From Prevotella intermedia ATCC 25611 = DSM 20706 (GTDB lineage Bacteria; Bacteroidota; Bacteroidia; Bacteroidales; Bacteroidaceae): a stretch of 64,000 nt of DNA. Below, in pieces: positions 27,016-35,791 of the stretch (position 1 is its first letter; each line of letters begins with the position of its first letter). The notes beneath the pieces are model-generated. The model saw nothing but the letters and a program-made list of their open reading frames with translations. It ran no database searches and was not told the DNA's origin. Position numbers and translations under genes: made by a program. The stretch is from assembly GCF_001953955.1 (NCBI RefSeq), contig NZ_CP019301.1, positions 133,501 through 197,500 of the forward strand. The letters are read 5' to 3'.

Positions 27016-27984
27016 ATGGAATTTGCAAACAAAGAATACTTATTGCTGCTTTTGCTCCTTATACCTTATATAATATGGTATTTCCTTTACAGGAACAAAA
27101 GCGAGCCCACGCTGCGTATGGGCGATACCTTTACGTTTCGGTATGCACCGAAGAGCTGGAAGGTGCGCCTTGTGCATCTGCCCATGCTCCTGCGCTGTGT
27201 GGTATATGCACTGGTGGTCATCGTTCTGGCTCGTCCGCAGTCCAATAGTCCCGTTGGCGACGAGCAGGTAGAGGGCATCAATATTATGTTGGCGGTCGAT
27301 GTGTCTGCCAGTATGCTGTCCGACGATGTGGAACCCAACCGCATCGAAGTGGCAAAAGACGTGGCACGGGAGTTTATTTCCTCACGTCCGAACGACAATA
27401 TAGGGCTTACTATCTTTGCAGGAGAGGCGTTTACGCAGTGCCCAATGACCACCGACCACGCCTCGTTGCTTAATTTGCTGGCTGGCGTAAGAGCCGATTT
27501 GTCGGTGAACAAGCTGATACAAGACGGTACGGCAATCGGTATGGGATTGGCAAATGCTGTCGGACGCCTCAAGAACGTTGAGGCTAAGAGCAAGGTTGTA
27601 ATACTCTTGACCGACGGAAGCAACAATGTGGGCGACATTTCGCCCCTCACAGCCGCTGCCATAGCAAAGAAGTTCGGCGTGCGTGTCTACACCATCGGAC
27701 TTGGAACCGAAGGTACCGATGCGCAGGGAAGGGTCGTAGGCGAGATAGACTATAAGACCTTGCAGGACATTGCCATGCAAACCGACGGCGAGTTCTACCG
27801 TGCACAGAGCCGAAGCGAGCTGTCGCAGATATACAAGGACATCGACAAATTGGAGAAAACAAAGCTCGATGCCACCTCCTACGGTAAGCGATACGAGGCT
27901 TATGTGCCTTTCGCTATGTTGGCATTGTTGGTGTTTTTTGTCGAAGTAGTGTTGCGAATAACAGTGTTTAAACGTATTCCTTAA
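27016..27984 (+). CDS. batA: BatA, von Willebrand A-domain membrane protein
   Basis: 322 residues. Membrane spans near the N-terminus (8-25, 57-73) and at the C-terminus (about 297-315) frame a periplasmic VWA domain. The MIDAS motif MLAVDVSASM (DxSxS at 95-99) and ILLTDGSNNVGD are intact, so metal-dependent protein binding is expected. In Bacteroides fragilis the Bat proteins increase survival in oxygen. Confidence 0.92.
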   Translation: MEFANKEYLLLLLLLIPYIIWYFLYRNKSEPTLRMGDTFTFRYAPKSWKVRLVHLPMLLRCVVYALVVIVLARPQSNSPVGDEQVEGINIMLAVDVSASMLSDDVEPNRIEVAKDVAREFISSRPNDNIGLTIFAGEAFTQCPMTTDHASLLNLLAGVRADLSVNKLIQDGTAIGMGLANAVGRLKNVEAKSKVVILLTDGSNNVGDISPLTAAAIAKKFGVRVYTIGLGTEGTDAQGRVVGEIDYKTLQDIAMQTDGEFYRAQSRSELSQIYKDIDKLEKTKLDATSYGKRYEAYVPFAMLALLVFFVEVVLRITVFKRIP

Positions 27985-28026
27985 CGGACATAAGGGCGTT
28001 CGGAGAGGACAAGAATAAAAGAAAGA

Positions 28027-29049
28027 ATGTTCAGATTTGCTAATCCCACATACCTATGGTTGCTTCTGCTGATTCCCATATTGGCAGCAGTCTACCATAT
28101 TTGGGCTTTCAAGCGCAGCAAACGTATGGCTCGTTTCGGCGACAAAACGCTGTTGAGGCAACTCGTGCCAGGCTATTCAAAGCATCGTCCGCTGCTGAAA
28201 TTCTACCTTATGGAGGTTATCCTGACGCTCTTGGTCGTTATGATAGCACGTCCGCAAATGGGTACGAAGATATCGAAAGACAAGCGTGAGGGCATCGAAG
28301 CGATGATTGCGTTGGACATCAGCAACTCTATGCTTGCCGAAGATGTCGCTCCGTCGAGGTTGGAACGCAGCAAACGGCTCGTTGAAGACCTGCTGAATCA
28401 TTTCACAAACGATAAAATCGGACTCGTAGTCTTCGCTGGCGACGCTTTCGTACAGCTGCCAATTACTGCCGATTACATATCTGCAAAGATGTTCTTGGAC
28501 AATATCAGTCCTTCGCTCATAGGCTCTCAAGGCACCGATATAGCAAAGGCAATCGAGCTTTCGCAGCATAGTTTCACGCAGAACAGCAAGTTCGGCAAAG
28601 CCATCATCATCATTACCGACGGCGAAAACCACGAGGGCGGGGCAGAAGAGATGGCTCGGAAGGCGCAGAAAGCAGGCATTCGGGTCTTCATTCTCGGCAT
28701 CGGTTCAACGGCAGGAGCACCCATTCCGATGGACGACGGCAGCTATTTGCAGGACAAGAACGGACAAACCGTGATGACAAAGCTCAACGAGGATATGTGC
28801 AGAAAGGTTGCCGAGGCTGGAAAAGGTATGTACATACATGTCGATAACACGGCGGCGGCAGAGCAGATGCTCGACAACGAGATTGCAAAAATGCAGCACG
28901 GCGAAATTGAAAGTGTGTCGTACAGCGATTATGCCGACCAGTTTCCCGCCCTTGCAGCCATCGTCTTGCTTCTCCTTATCGTAGAGGCATTGCTTATGGA
29001 ACGCAAGAATCCGCTGCTCAATCGCATAAATCTGTTTACTAAGAAATAA
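28027..29049 (+). CDS. batB: BatB, von Willebrand A-domain membrane protein
   Basis: 340 residues with the same layout as BatA: two N-terminal spans (8-25, 59-75), a VWA domain with MIALDISNSM (DxSxS at 97-101) and IIITDGENHEGG, and a C-terminal span (about 307-325). BatA and BatB probably form a hetero-complex. The next gene starts directly after the stop codon. Confidence 0.92.
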   Translation: MFRFANPTYLWLLLLIPILAAVYHIWAFKRSKRMARFGDKTLLRQLVPGYSKHRPLLKFYLMEVILTLLVVMIARPQMGTKISKDKREGIEAMIALDISNSMLAEDVAPSRLERSKRLVEDLLNHFTNDKIGLVVFAGDAFVQLPITADYISAKMFLDNISPSLIGSQGTDIAKAIELSQHSFTQNSKFGKAIIIITDGENHEGGAEEMARKAQKAGIRVFILGIGSTAGAPIPMDDGSYLQDKNGQTVMTKLNEDMCRKVAEAGKGMYIHVDNTAAAEQMLDNEIAKMQHGEIESVSYSDYADQFPALAAIVLLLLIVEALLMERKNPLLNRINLFTKK

Positions 29050-29727
29050 ATGATAAGGAAATTATACATATTGCTTTGCCTTGCTTTTGTCGTACTTGCG
29101 GCAACGGCACAGACCGATAGGCAGTACATTCGCAAGGGTAATGCAGCCTTTGCAGCCAAGAAGTACGGCGAAGCAGAGGTGAATTACCGAAAGGCTCTCG
29201 CTGCCAACGGGCAGAATGCGATAGCCGCTTACGACCTCGGTTGTGCCATGCAGGCGCAGCACAAGGATTCTTTGGCGATACAGAACTACACGTTGGCGGC
29301 GGAAAACGAGGCGAACAAAGTCCGCCGTGCAAGTGCTTTCCACAATCTGGGAACGGTATTTCAAGGTAAAAAAGACTATCAGAAAGCGGTGGAAGCCTAC
29401 AAGAATGCACTGCGCAACAACCCCAAACACACCAACGCACGCTACAATCTGACCCAGTGTATGCGACTTCTGAAGAAGCAACAGCAGCAACAACAGCAGA
29501 ACAAGCAGCAGCAAAAGGACGATAAAAAGGATAAGAACAAGAATAAGAACAACGATAAAAACAAGCAGCAGAATCCTCAAGACAAGAAGAAAGAGGACGA
29601 CGGAATGAGCAAGGACAACGCCGAGCAGATGCTGAATGCAGCCATGCAGGAAGAAAAAGCAACGTTGCAACGGCTCAAGGAACACATGAAGCAGTCTCCA
29701 AGCAGACATTTAGAAAAGAACTGGTAA
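29050..29727 (+). CDS. batC: BatC, TPR protein
   Basis: 225 residues. Signal peptide (MIRKLYILLCLAFVVLAATAQ), then about three TPR units (residues 25-140: IRKGNAAFAAKKYGEAEVNY, NAIAAYDLGCAMQAQHKDSL, ASAFHNLGTVFQGKKDYQKA). A low-complexity Gln/Lys/Asn-rich stretch fills residues 143-190, and a short helical tail follows. It starts with zero spacing after batB. A scaffold role in the periplasm is inferred. Confidence 0.88.
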   Translation: MIRKLYILLCLAFVVLAATAQTDRQYIRKGNAAFAAKKYGEAEVNYRKALAANGQNAIAAYDLGCAMQAQHKDSLAIQNYTLAAENEANKVRRASAFHNLGTVFQGKKDYQKAVEAYKNALRNNPKHTNARYNLTQCMRLLKKQQQQQQQNKQQQKDDKKDKNKNKNNDKNKQQNPQDKKKEDDGMSKDNAEQMLNAAMQEEKATLQRLKEHMKQSPSRHLEKNW

Positions 29728-29734
29728 CGACATT

Positions 29735-32311
29735 ATGAAACGACATATCAACATACTGCTATCCTTTCTGCTACCGCTTGCAGCGTTGGCACAGCACGTT
29801 CGTGTGGCAGCACCGCGACAAGTAGAGGTAGGAGAGCAATTCCAAGTAGAGTATATTATTTATACTGAAGATGTAGAAGAACTGAAATTGGGCAAGATGC
29901 CGCACGGTATCGAACTGTTGGCAGGTCCTTATCGTACTTCGCAAAGGAACTTACAGATGGTGAACGGCCACATGAGCAGTTCGTCGTCAGAGTCGTACAC
30001 CTACGTCTTCATGGCAACAAAGCGAGGCAATTTCAATATTCCGCCTGCACGGATTATCGTGAAAGGTCAGACATTGGCGTCTACACCGGTGAAGATAACG
30101 GCTGCGGGAAATGCCAATATTAGTCGTTCGGCACAGTCGAACGGTGGCGGAAGGCAGGACATAGCGATTACCCGCCCCGAAGTAAAGACCATTGGGAGCA
30201 AGGATTTGTTCGTCAAGGTAACGGCAAACAAGCGCACCGTGCACGAGCAAGAACCAGTGTTGCTTACCTATAAGGTATATACGAACGTGAACTTGGTGCG
30301 TATGGCAGGCAAGATGCCTGATATTAAAGGCTCTCATGTGCAAGAGATAACCCTGCCGCAACAGAAGGTTTTCCGCACCGAAAAGCTGAACGGACGCACC
30401 TATCGCACCACCACTTGGAGCCAGTATGTAGTCTATCCGCAGGCAACAGGCAAGCTTCGTGTGCCTTCCGTAACCTTTACAGGACTTGTGCGCCCCAATA
30501 TTGACGACTTCGACCCCTTTGCTTTTATGAACGATGGGGGCGATATACAGAAGCAGGTAGAAGCAGAAGGCATCGCCATCGACGTGCTGCCACTGCCCCA
30601 AAAACCCACCGACTTCTCGGGTGCAGTGGGCAAACTCAACATCAAGGCACAGCTGAACAAGACCGATGTAAAGGAAGGCGACCCCGTAAACCTGCGCATT
30701 GTCATTGCAGGTGTGGGCAACCTGAAGCTTATGCGCCAGCCCACAGTAACGTTTCCCGACGGTTTCGACGTCTACGACCCTAAGCTATCAGACAAGACAC
30801 ACCTCACCGCCAACGGCGTAGAGGGCAGTATGGTCTACGACTTCCTGGCTGTTCCACGCAAGGAGGGCAAATATACGGTGCCACCTGTAACCTTCGTTTA
30901 CTTCGACACGGCTACCAAATCGTACAAGACTTTGCGCACACAAGCGTTCAAAATCAACGTGGCTAAGGGCGACGGAACAACGCAAAACGTGGAAGCTTTC
31001 ACCGGAAACGGCAAACAGGACATACGCGGACTGAAGACAGGAGCAGAGCAAATGCTGGCTGAAACAAACTTCTTCGGCTCGTTCGGCTATTGGTTCGTGG
31101 CACTGTTGCTTGTCGCCGTGTTCGTCGTTGCCCTCATAATGCTGCGCAAACGTGCCAATATCCGTGGCGACATAGCCCGCCTGAAGGGCAAGAACGCCGA
31201 GCGTGTGGCACTCAATCGTCTGCATAAAGCCAAGGTATTCCTTGAGATGCGCAAGGCAGAAGACTTCTACGACGAGAACCTGCGGGCACTTTGGGGATAC
31301 GTCAGCGACAAGTTGAACATTCCCGTAGAGCAGCTCTCGCGCAACAATGTGAAGGAAAACTTTGCCGAATTGGGCATCGACGGCAGCGTGATAGACAAGT
31401 TCATAGCCGCTTTGGACGAATGCGAGTTCCAGCGTTATGCACCCGGCGACGAGCGTGGCAATATGTCGCTGACCTACGACGCGGCGGTGAAAGCCATTAC
31501 AGACATAGAAGAAGCAATGAGAAACCAACGCACAAAAGCGACTGACAAGGGTAACGGCACTACATTCCTGCTGCTGTCTGCACTCGTTTTCGCCCTTTTC
31601 GCCCTGTCGCAGCACGCCTCTGCCGTTACGATGGAGGAGGCTGCAAAGGCTTACAACAAAGGTAATTACCAAGAAGCGATAAAGGATTACCAAGCACTGA
31701 TAAAGCAAAAGCCATCGGCACCCCTTTATTACAACCTCGGCAATGCGTACTATCGCAACAGCGACGTTACGCAAGCCATCATCGCTTACGAACGTGCGCT
31801 GAAACTTGCGCCCAGCGACGAGGACACACGCTACAACCTACAGCTGGCTCAAGCAAAGACCATCGACCGCCTGTCGCCCGAATCCGACGTCTTCTTTATG
31901 CGATGGCTGCACGCCGTAGTCTATGCTATGAGCATCGACGCATGGGGCATAGTAAGCTTGGTGGTACTCTTTTTCAGTCTTGCCTTTGCGCTGATGTACT
32001 TCCTTGCCACCACCATATCGAAGCGCAAGGTGGGCTTTTTCGCTGCTTTTGGTTTCCTTTTGCTCTTTGTGCTCTGCGTTGTCTTTGCCAAAATGCAGCA
32101 GAACGAAAAGCGAAACTGCAATCAAGCCATCATCGTTGCCTCCATTGCCACCGTGAAAGCAACCCCCGATGCAAAGGGCGAAAATGCCATTACGCTGCAC
32201 GAAGGCACGAAGGTTGAAATCGTAGACAGCAGTATGGACGACTGGAAAGGCATACGCCTGCCCGACCAATCGACAGGCTGGATACCCGCAAACCAGTTAG
32301 AAGAAATATAA
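29735..32311 (+). CDS. BatD-BatE fusion protein
   Basis: 858 residues, about the sum of a BatD and a BatE. Residues 1-20 are a signal peptide. The BatD part has repeated beta domains to about residue 440 and a membrane span at about 447-468 (YWFVALLLVAVFVVALIML), then a cytoplasmic helical region. A second hydrophobic segment at about 608-627 (LLLSALVFALFALSQHASA) begins the BatE part. It contains TPR units (AKAYNKGNYQEAIKDYQALI; PLYYNLGNAYYRNSDVTQAI), two spans (about 734-758 and 765-783) and an SH3-like end (VKATPDAKGENAITLHEGTK, WIPANQLEEI). The frame is continuous across the join. It starts 7 nt after batC. Confidence 0.88.
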   Translation: MKRHINILLSFLLPLAALAQHVRVAAPRQVEVGEQFQVEYIIYTEDVEELKLGKMPHGIELLAGPYRTSQRNLQMVNGHMSSSSSESYTYVFMATKRGNFNIPPARIIVKGQTLASTPVKITAAGNANISRSAQSNGGGRQDIAITRPEVKTIGSKDLFVKVTANKRTVHEQEPVLLTYKVYTNVNLVRMAGKMPDIKGSHVQEITLPQQKVFRTEKLNGRTYRTTTWSQYVVYPQATGKLRVPSVTFTGLVRPNIDDFDPFAFMNDGGDIQKQVEAEGIAIDVLPLPQKPTDFSGAVGKLNIKAQLNKTDVKEGDPVNLRIVIAGVGNLKLMRQPTVTFPDGFDVYDPKLSDKTHLTANGVEGSMVYDFLAVPRKEGKYTVPPVTFVYFDTATKSYKTLRTQAFKINVAKGDGTTQNVEAFTGNGKQDIRGLKTGAEQMLAETNFFGSFGYWFVALLLVAVFVVALIMLRKRANIRGDIARLKGKNAERVALNRLHKAKVFLEMRKAEDFYDENLRALWGYVSDKLNIPVEQLSRNNVKENFAELGIDGSVIDKFIAALDECEFQRYAPGDERGNMSLTYDAAVKAITDIEEAMRNQRTKATDKGNGTTFLLLSALVFALFALSQHASAVTMEEAAKAYNKGNYQEAIKDYQALIKQKPSAPLYYNLGNAYYRNSDVTQAIIAYERALKLAPSDEDTRYNLQLAQAKTIDRLSPESDVFFMRWLHAVVYAMSIDAWGIVSLVVLFFSLAFALMYFLATTISKRKVGFFAAFGFLLLFVLCVVFAKMQQNEKRNCNQAIIVASIATVKATPDAKGENAITLHEGTKVEIVDSSMDDWKGIRLPDQSTGWIPANQLEEI

Positions 32312-32325
32312 AAACCGAAGATACA

Positions 32326-33027
32326 ATGGATTTGTTCACTATCATCGAATACGACAAAGCCTTGCTGTTGGTACTCAACGGCAGCAACAGCGCATTCCTC
32401 GACCACGTAGTACTCGTGTTCACATCGGGTCTTACGTGGATTCCCATGTATATATCCCTGCTCTATCTCGTAGTGAAGAACAACGAGAAGTGGAGCCGCA
32501 TCTTTCTCATTGTGGCTGCTGTGGCTGCGTGTATGCTGCTTTCCAACGGCATAAACGGCGGTTTGGTGAAACCATTGGTCGGTCGTCTGCGCCCATCGTT
32601 CGACCCTTCGCTGGCAGACAGCATATCGTTGGTGAACGGTTATACGGCAGACGGCTTCAGCTTCTTCTCCGCCCACTCCTGCAACGCCTTCACCGTGGTA
32701 GTGTTCTTTGTGCTTTTGGTGCGCAGCCGTGTGCTTTCCACCTTCCTCTTCGTTTGGGCGATAACCGTTGCGTGGACGCGTCTGTACCTCGGCGTGCACT
32801 TCCCAACCGATGTTCTCATGGGTACGCTGGCTGGAATAACCATCGCTTCGCTGTGCTACTTCGGCTACAGCAAGATAACAAGGCGTGTTGCGCCCATATC
32901 GCCCTATGTTACAGACCAATACACACAGACGGGTTACAGTCTGAAAGATATAGATGTTGTGCTTGCAACAATCGTTTTAACCTGCATTTACTGCGTCGTG
33001 CGTGGTGTGATAGAAGCAGGATTATAA
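32326..33027 (+). CDS. PAP2-family membrane phosphatase
   Basis: 233 residues with about six membrane spans. The three PAP2 motifs are present: KPLVGRLRP, FFSAHSCN (in place of PSGH), and TRLYLGVHFPTDV. In Bacteroidetes such enzymes act on undecaprenyl pyrophosphate, lipid A or phosphatidate phosphates; which one applies cannot be told. It is 14 nt after the bat fusion gene and 11 nt before queA, so it is probably in the same transcript. Confidence 0.88.
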   Translation: MDLFTIIEYDKALLLVLNGSNSAFLDHVVLVFTSGLTWIPMYISLLYLVVKNNEKWSRIFLIVAAVAACMLLSNGINGGLVKPLVGRLRPSFDPSLADSISLVNGYTADGFSFFSAHSCNAFTVVVFFVLLVRSRVLSTFLFVWAITVAWTRLYLGVHFPTDVLMGTLAGITIASLCYFGYSKITRRVAPISPYVTDQYTQTGYSLKDIDVVLATIVLTCIYCVVRGVIEAGL

Positions 33028-33038
33028 CCCCCAACAAC

Positions 33039-34313
33039 ATGTTAGAAAAAACAAGACATATTAAAATATCGGATTACGACTATCCGCTGCCCGACGAACG
33101 CATCGCAAAGTTCCCACTCGCACAGCGCGACCACAGCAAACTGTTGCTCTACAAGCATGGCGAAGTGGGCGAGGACGTGTTCTGCAACCTGCCCACCCAC
33201 CTGCCCAAAGGTGCGCTTATGGTGTTCAACAATACAAGGGTGATACAGGCACGTATGCACTTCCGCAAGGAAACAGGTGCGCTCATCGAGATATTCCTTA
33301 TGGAACCTGCACAGCCTACCGACTACGAACTGATGTTCCAGACCAATGCACGGTGCTCGTGGCTCTGTATGATAGGTAACCTGAAGAAGTGGAAAGAGGG
33401 CACGCTGAAACGTTCGTTTGAAATCAACGGCAACACGCTGGAACTCACAGCCACCGTAGACCGCACGAAGGCGAATGCGGCAGCAGCGGGCGGAACCAAC
33501 CATTGGGTAGACTTTGCGTGGGACAACAGCAAGGTGTCGTTTGCCGAAATACTCGAAGCAGTGGGCGAGTTGCCCATACCGCCCTACCTGAACCGCAACA
33601 CCCAAGAGAGCGACAAGCAGACCTATCAGACCGTTTATTCAAAGATAAAAGGCTCGGTGGCAGCACCTACGGCAGGTCTGCACTTCACTAACAAGGTGTT
33701 GGCAGCACTCGACGAGGCAGGCATCGTCCGCGACGAACTCACCCTTCACGTCGGCGCAGGCACCTTCAAGCCCGTAAAGAGCACCGAGATAGAAGGGCAC
33801 AACATGCACACCGAATACGTGGTGGTGCATCGCCACACCCTCGAAAACCTGCTTTCGCACGGCTGTTCTGCCATCGCCGTGGGCACAACCAGCGTGCGCA
33901 CGCTCGAAAGTCTTTACTATATGGGCGTGAAGTTGGAGCGCAATCCGCAGGCTGCGGAAGACGAACTGCATGTTTGCCAATGGGAACCTTACGAGCAGGA
34001 ACACAATGCCGATGGGCTCGTCATCGTGAATGGCACTGCCGTAACTGTAGAACGAGCATTGCAAAATCTGCTTGCCTACTTGGACAGCAATGACTTGTCG
34101 GCTCTCCATTCCAGCACGCAAATCATCATTGCGCCAGGCTTTAACTACAAGATAGTGAAGATGCTCGTAACCAACTTCCACCAACCGCAGTCTACGCTCC
34201 TGCTTCTTGTGAGCGCATTCCTCAAAGGCGATTGGCACAAAGTGTACGACTATGCCCTCGCAAACAACTTCCGCTTCTTGAGTTATGGCGACAGCAGTCT
34301 GCTCATACCGTAG
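33039..34313 (+). CDS. queA: tRNA ribosyltransferase-isomerase QueA
   Basis: 424 residues. Transfers the ribosyl group of S-adenosylmethionine to preQ1 in tRNA, making epoxyqueuosine. Start ATG 33039 (MLEKTRHIKISDYDYPLPDE) fits the family's N-terminus; the same frame is open much further upstream but there it overlaps the PAP2 gene. Family blocks: FPLAQRDHSKLL, VFNNTRVIQAR, GSVAAPTAGLHF, LHVGAGTF.PV, HTEYVVV, AVGTTSVRTLES, APGF.Y and NFHQPQSTLLLLVSAF. Confidence 0.95.
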   Translation: MLEKTRHIKISDYDYPLPDERIAKFPLAQRDHSKLLLYKHGEVGEDVFCNLPTHLPKGALMVFNNTRVIQARMHFRKETGALIEIFLMEPAQPTDYELMFQTNARCSWLCMIGNLKKWKEGTLKRSFEINGNTLELTATVDRTKANAAAAGGTNHWVDFAWDNSKVSFAEILEAVGELPIPPYLNRNTQESDKQTYQTVYSKIKGSVAAPTAGLHFTNKVLAALDEAGIVRDELTLHVGAGTFKPVKSTEIEGHNMHTEYVVVHRHTLENLLSHGCSAIAVGTTSVRTLESLYYMGVKLERNPQAAEDELHVCQWEPYEQEHNADGLVIVNGTAVTVERALQNLLAYLDSNDLSALHSSTQIIIAPGFNYKIVKMLVTNFHQPQSTLLLLVSAFLKGDWHKVYDYALANNFRFLSYGDSSLLIP

Positions 34314-34415
34314 CTTTGTCTGCGGATAGAAACAACAGAAAAAGGGCAAAAATACAATACAGAGTCAGTAAAAAAACATTACAAGGATACGAAAAGATAA
34401 TTATCTGTCAATCAG

Positions 34416-34552
34416 ATGTTTACAAAGGCGTTGTAAAAGCGGTTGTTTTGCAATGCGAAAGCGTAGGTTTTGCAAGGCAAAACAGCCGCTTTTACCGTGC
34501 AAAACCTACGCTTTTGAAATGCGATAGCGAAATTATGGTTTTTTGTAAACAT
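34416..34552 (+). repeat. dispersed palindromic element, copy E (compact)
   Basis: The shortest copy, and the one that shows the ends best: ATGTTTACAAA (34416-34426) and TTTGTAAACAT (34542-34552) form a perfect 11-bp terminal inverted repeat. Inside, the order is inverted alpha (GCGGTTGTTTTGC), inverted beta (AAAGCGTAGGTTTTGC), alpha (GCAAAACAGCCGCTTT), beta (GCAAAACCTACGCTTT), with no tail. The two stems interleave, so on RNA they would make a pseudoknot. The CTAG cluster is absent. Confidence 0.8.
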
Positions 34553-34585
34553 TTATTACAGCAATCGAAGTAAAAGATAAAGAAA

Positions 34586-35776
34586 ATGAAAATAGGCGAT
34601 AAGGTTAGATTTTTGAGCGAAGTTGGAGGTGGCACCATCTCTGGTTTCCAAGGCAACAAGATAGTTTTGGTGGAAGACGAAGACGGTTTTGAAATTCCTA
34701 CGCCCATCAACGACGTGGTGTTGGTGGGCAACGACGATATGTCGGAAGCCAAGATAAAAAGCTTGGAGCAGACAAAGCAGGAACAGGAAGAAGGCAAATC
34801 GAAGTCGATAAAAGCCCGACTGAGCGACCACGCCGATACGGTAGTCGACGAGAAGTGGGACGAAGTGGAAGAGCCAGACTACGACCCAGCAGACAATTTC
34901 ATTCCGCAGCCACGCGAACGAGAGGGTGGCAACACGCTCACGGCATATTTGGCGTTTGTTCCGACAAAGCTCCGGGAACTGAACAACACCGATTTTGAAT
35001 CGTATATGGTGAACGACAGCAACTATTATATACATTATATATATATGGTGGGCAACGGAAAAGAGTGGCGTTGCAAGTCGGTAGGCGAGATAGAACCCAA
35101 CACGAAGGTGTTTATGGAGCAGTTTGCCTACACCGATTTGAACGACCTTACCGAAACGTGCGTGCAGCTTTTTGCCTACAAAGCCGACAAACCGTTCGAG
35201 CGGAAGCCCGCACTCGACACGCGAATCCGCATCGATGCCACGAAGTTTTATAAGCTGAACACTTTCCGTGAGAACGATTTCTTCGACTCGCCCGCACTGC
35301 TTTACGCCATTACCGAGAAAGCAAAGGTGGAGGAAACACACATCGAGCCGAAGTTGGAACTGCCCAAGAAACTGCAGGGCAGCAACACCAAAAATGTGGT
35401 ACCACAACCACAGCCAGCCCGAAAATCATTGGAACGGAGGTACGAAAACAACCAAAGTAAGGCAAAACATTCCAAACAAATTCTTAAAAACGATAAAATT
35501 GTTGTAGATTTGCATGCTGAAGAGGTGTTGGAAACCACCGCAGGTATGTCGGCGGGCGATATCTTGGAATATCAGATGGGAATTTTCCACGCCACTTTGG
35601 AACAGTATAAGAACAAGAACCAGCAGAAAATAGTCTTTATTCACGGTAAAGGCGAAGGCGTTCTGCGCCGTGCCATACTCCGCGAACTGAACTATCGGTA
35701 CAAGAAATACCAGTTCCAAGACGCGTCGTTCCGCGAATACGGCTACGGCGCAACGCAAGTAACAATAATAACCTAA
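34586..35776 (+). CDS. DUF2027 and Smr-domain protein
   Basis: 396 residues. The N-terminus (KIGDKVRFLSEVGGGTISGF, then DEDGFEIPTPINDVVLV) is a DUF2027 start. The middle is DUF2027 (LTAYLAFVPTKLRELNNTDF). A charged linker follows. The C-terminal Smr domain, from about residue 305, carries DLHAEE and IHGKGEGVLR, the two motifs of the nuclease-like MutS2 C-terminal fold. Smr domains cut or bind nucleic acids; the role of this architecture in Bacteroidetes is not known to me. Palindromic element E ends 33 nt upstream. Confidence 0.87.
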   Translation: MKIGDKVRFLSEVGGGTISGFQGNKIVLVEDEDGFEIPTPINDVVLVGNDDMSEAKIKSLEQTKQEQEEGKSKSIKARLSDHADTVVDEKWDEVEEPDYDPADNFIPQPREREGGNTLTAYLAFVPTKLRELNNTDFESYMVNDSNYYIHYIYMVGNGKEWRCKSVGEIEPNTKVFMEQFAYTDLNDLTETCVQLFAYKADKPFERKPALDTRIRIDATKFYKLNTFRENDFFDSPALLYAITEKAKVEETHIEPKLELPKKLQGSNTKNVVPQPQPARKSLERRYENNQSKAKHSKQILKNDKIVVDLHAEEVLETTAGMSAGDILEYQMGIFHATLEQYKNKNQQKIVFIHGKGEGVLRRAILRELNYRYKKYQFQDASFREYGYGATQVTIIT

Positions 35777-35791
35777 TATAGATTTTTAAGA

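Noticed and set aside
32436-33038. 200-residue N-terminal extension of QueA
   Set aside because: It overlaps the PAP2 gene in another frame and does not look like protein. QueA homologues start at the equivalent of ATG 33039.
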